A stretch of 64,000 nt of DNA from an uncultured Oscillospiraceae bacterium. Its GTDB lineage: Bacteria; Bacillota; Clostridia; Oscillospirales; Oscillospiraceae. Position 1 is the first letter of the stretch; each line of letters begins with the position of its first letter. The DNA is taken from the NCBI GenBank assembly GCA_934655875.1, contig CAKUHB010000008.1:1-64000 (forward strand), in the 5' to 3' direction. The translations under genes and the position numbers were made by a program. The notes beneath the pieces are model-generated. The model saw nothing but the letters and a program-made list of their open reading frames with translations. It ran no database searches and was not told the DNA's origin. Below are positions 62,890-64,000 of the stretch, in pieces.

Positions 62890-64000
62890 ATGAAAAAGAT
62901 TCTTGCATTGCTTCTCGCTCTTGCTCTGGTCCTGAGCTTCGCCGCCTGCTCCAGCAGCAAGCCCGCAGACACACCCGCACCGGCCGATCCCGCCGCCGAC
63001 GCACAGACCCCCGCGGATACCGAAACCGAAACCGAAGCGCCTGCCGCTCCCGTCACGCTGAACATTGTGACCTCCTACGGCGGCGACGACGGCAACCGCG
63101 CCAACTTTGAAAACGCCGTTGCCAGCTATGAAGCCGAGACCGGCAACACCGTCAACGACGGCTCCGCCACCTCCAACGAGGAGTGGAAGGCCAAGGTCCT
63201 GACCGACTTTGAGACCGGCTCCGAGCCGGACGTCCTGTTCTTCTTCACGAACGCGGACGCAGAGCCCTTCATCAGCGCCAATAAGGTCGTCTCCATCGAC
63301 GAGATCCGCGCAGAATATCCCGACTACGCGGCCAACATGAAGGACAGCATGATGGCCACCGCCGCCGACGGCAAGCATTACGCCGTCCCGTCCTCCGGCT
63401 TCTGGGAGAACATGTTTGTCAACAAGTCCGTGCTTGACACCTGCGGCGTCGCCGTTCCCGGCCCCGACTACACGTGGGAGCAGTTCCTGACGGACTGCCA
63501 GACCATTCTCGACAACGGCTTCACCCCCATTGCCTGCTCCCTCGTCGAGGTTCCGCATTACTGGTTCGAGTTCGCCGTCATGAATAACGGCACGGTCGAC
63601 AACCAGCTCGATATCCCGACCGTCACTGACGGCAAGCTGGACGCCGCCGGCGAAAAGTGGGTCGCCGCTCTGAACGACATCAAGGATCTCTATGAGCGCG
63701 GCTTCTTCCCGCAGAACACCCTGACCGCTTCCGATGCCGAGACCGTCGCCATGTTCGGCGAGGGCGAGGCTGCCTTCCTCATTGACGGCTCCTGGAAGGT
63801 CGGCTATTTCACCGAGAACCATGCCGACACGCTGGAGGATTACCAGATCGCCTACGTCCCCGGCAAGGGCGAGCGTAAGGCTTCCGAAGCCATCGGCGGC
63901 ATCTCCATGGGCTACTTCATCACCCGCAAGGCATGGGACGATCCCGCCAAGCGTGACGCCGCCGTCAAGTTCGTCGAGCACCTGACCTCCGACGAGGTTC
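62890..64000 (+). CDS. Extracellular sugar-binding lipoprotein (3' end outside window)
   Basis: The first 370 residues of a carbohydrate ABC solute-binding protein; the gene runs off the right edge. Lipoprotein signal MKKILALLLALALVLSFAAC (Cys 20), then a Pro/Ala/Thr/Glu linker to ~55 and the class I binding fold (LNIVTSYGGDDGNRANFENA, GSEPDVLFFFTNADAEPFIS, YAVPSSGFWENMFVNKSVL). It would deliver an oligosaccharide or sugar to ABC permeases presumably encoded downstream. The kinase gene upstream is the probable regulator. GAGAGGAAG precedes the ATG. Confidence 0.93.
   Translation, partial: MKKILALLLALALVLSFAACSSSKPADTPAPADPAADAQTPADTETETEAPAAPVTLNIVTSYGGDDGNRANFENAVASYEAETGNTVNDGSATSNEEWKAKVLTDFETGSEPDVLFFFTNADAEPFISANKVVSIDEIRAEYPDYAANMKDSMMATAADGKHYAVPSSGFWENMFVNKSVLDTCGVAVPGPDYTWEQFLTDCQTILDNGFTPIACSLVEVPHYWFEFAVMNNGTVDNQLDIPTVTDGKLDAAGEKWVAALNDIKDLYERGFFPQNTLTASDAETVAMFGEGEAAFLIDGSWKVGYFTENHADTLEDYQIAYVPGKGERKASEAIGGISMGYFITRKAWDDPAKRDAAVKFVEHLTSDEV

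Overview
The window reads as a chromosomal segment of a GC-rich (roughly 60% G+C), monoderm, anaerobic Clostridia, most like the Oscillospiraceae (Oscillibacter/Dysosmobacter type). The support is indirect: strong AGGAGG ribosome sites, SLH-domain surface proteins, a CD1247-like zinc-ribbon protein, a selenium-dependent xanthine dehydrogenase-type locus, an acetylase-branch lysine operon under a lysine riboswitch, and several families of non-coding palindromic repeats. No species is claimed. No tRNA, rRNA, CRISPR array or phage was seen.

Layout. 1-5342 (minus): rpoB and the 5' part of rpoC, with their own promoter and without the usual rplJL upstream. 5.4-6.6 kb: a promoter and terminator facing rpoB, a GNAT acetyltransferase broken by one amber codon, and a composite repeat. 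6.6-9.4 kb (minus): CD1247-like protein, EF-P, Xaa-Pro peptidase, YqeG phosphatase. 9.4-17.4 kb: an unknown protein, mgtE with a long leader, alaX-nudC, two small membrane proteins, prfC with a start-stop mini-ORF in its leader, and a DUF554 protein.

17.4-26.4 kb (minus) is the most unusual block: one apparent operon of a substrate-binding lipoprotein, a Big2-like membrane-anchored protein, a MotA/TolQ/ExbB proton channel, a DUF2149 (ExbD-like) protein, a giant GLUG/SLH surface protein interrupted by a TGA, and a second SLH protein that appears to share a domain with the Big2-like protein. It looks like a proton-motive-force-driven cell-surface uptake or handling machine in a cell with no visible sign of an outer membrane.

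26.9-31.6 kb (minus): selenium-dependent molybdenum hydroxylase locus (polyferredoxin, FAD-less Xdh, DUF3343, EF2568-type cysteine-desulfurase-like enzyme). 31.7-34 kb: PrsW protease and cardiolipin synthase. 34.3-41.8 kb (plus): uvrA, a membrane-anchored XRE protein, radC, uvrB and a ferredoxin-containing aldo/keto reductase. 41.9-49.8 kb (plus): lysine riboswitch, a miniature inverted-repeat element, then dapA-dapB-dapH-lysA-patA-M20 deacetylase-lysC, which with asd and dapF elsewhere would make lysine and the peptidoglycan precursor DAP. 49.8-53 kb (minus): DUF3786, an ECF sigma/anti-sigma operon with a paralogous lipoprotein, and a ferritin-like protein. 53.2-64 kb: typA, a sugar-nucleotide-type transferase and an S66 peptidase, a cation/proton antiporter with an MgtC-like protein, an NSS transporter, a YesM-type sensor kinase and a truncated sugar-binding lipoprotein.
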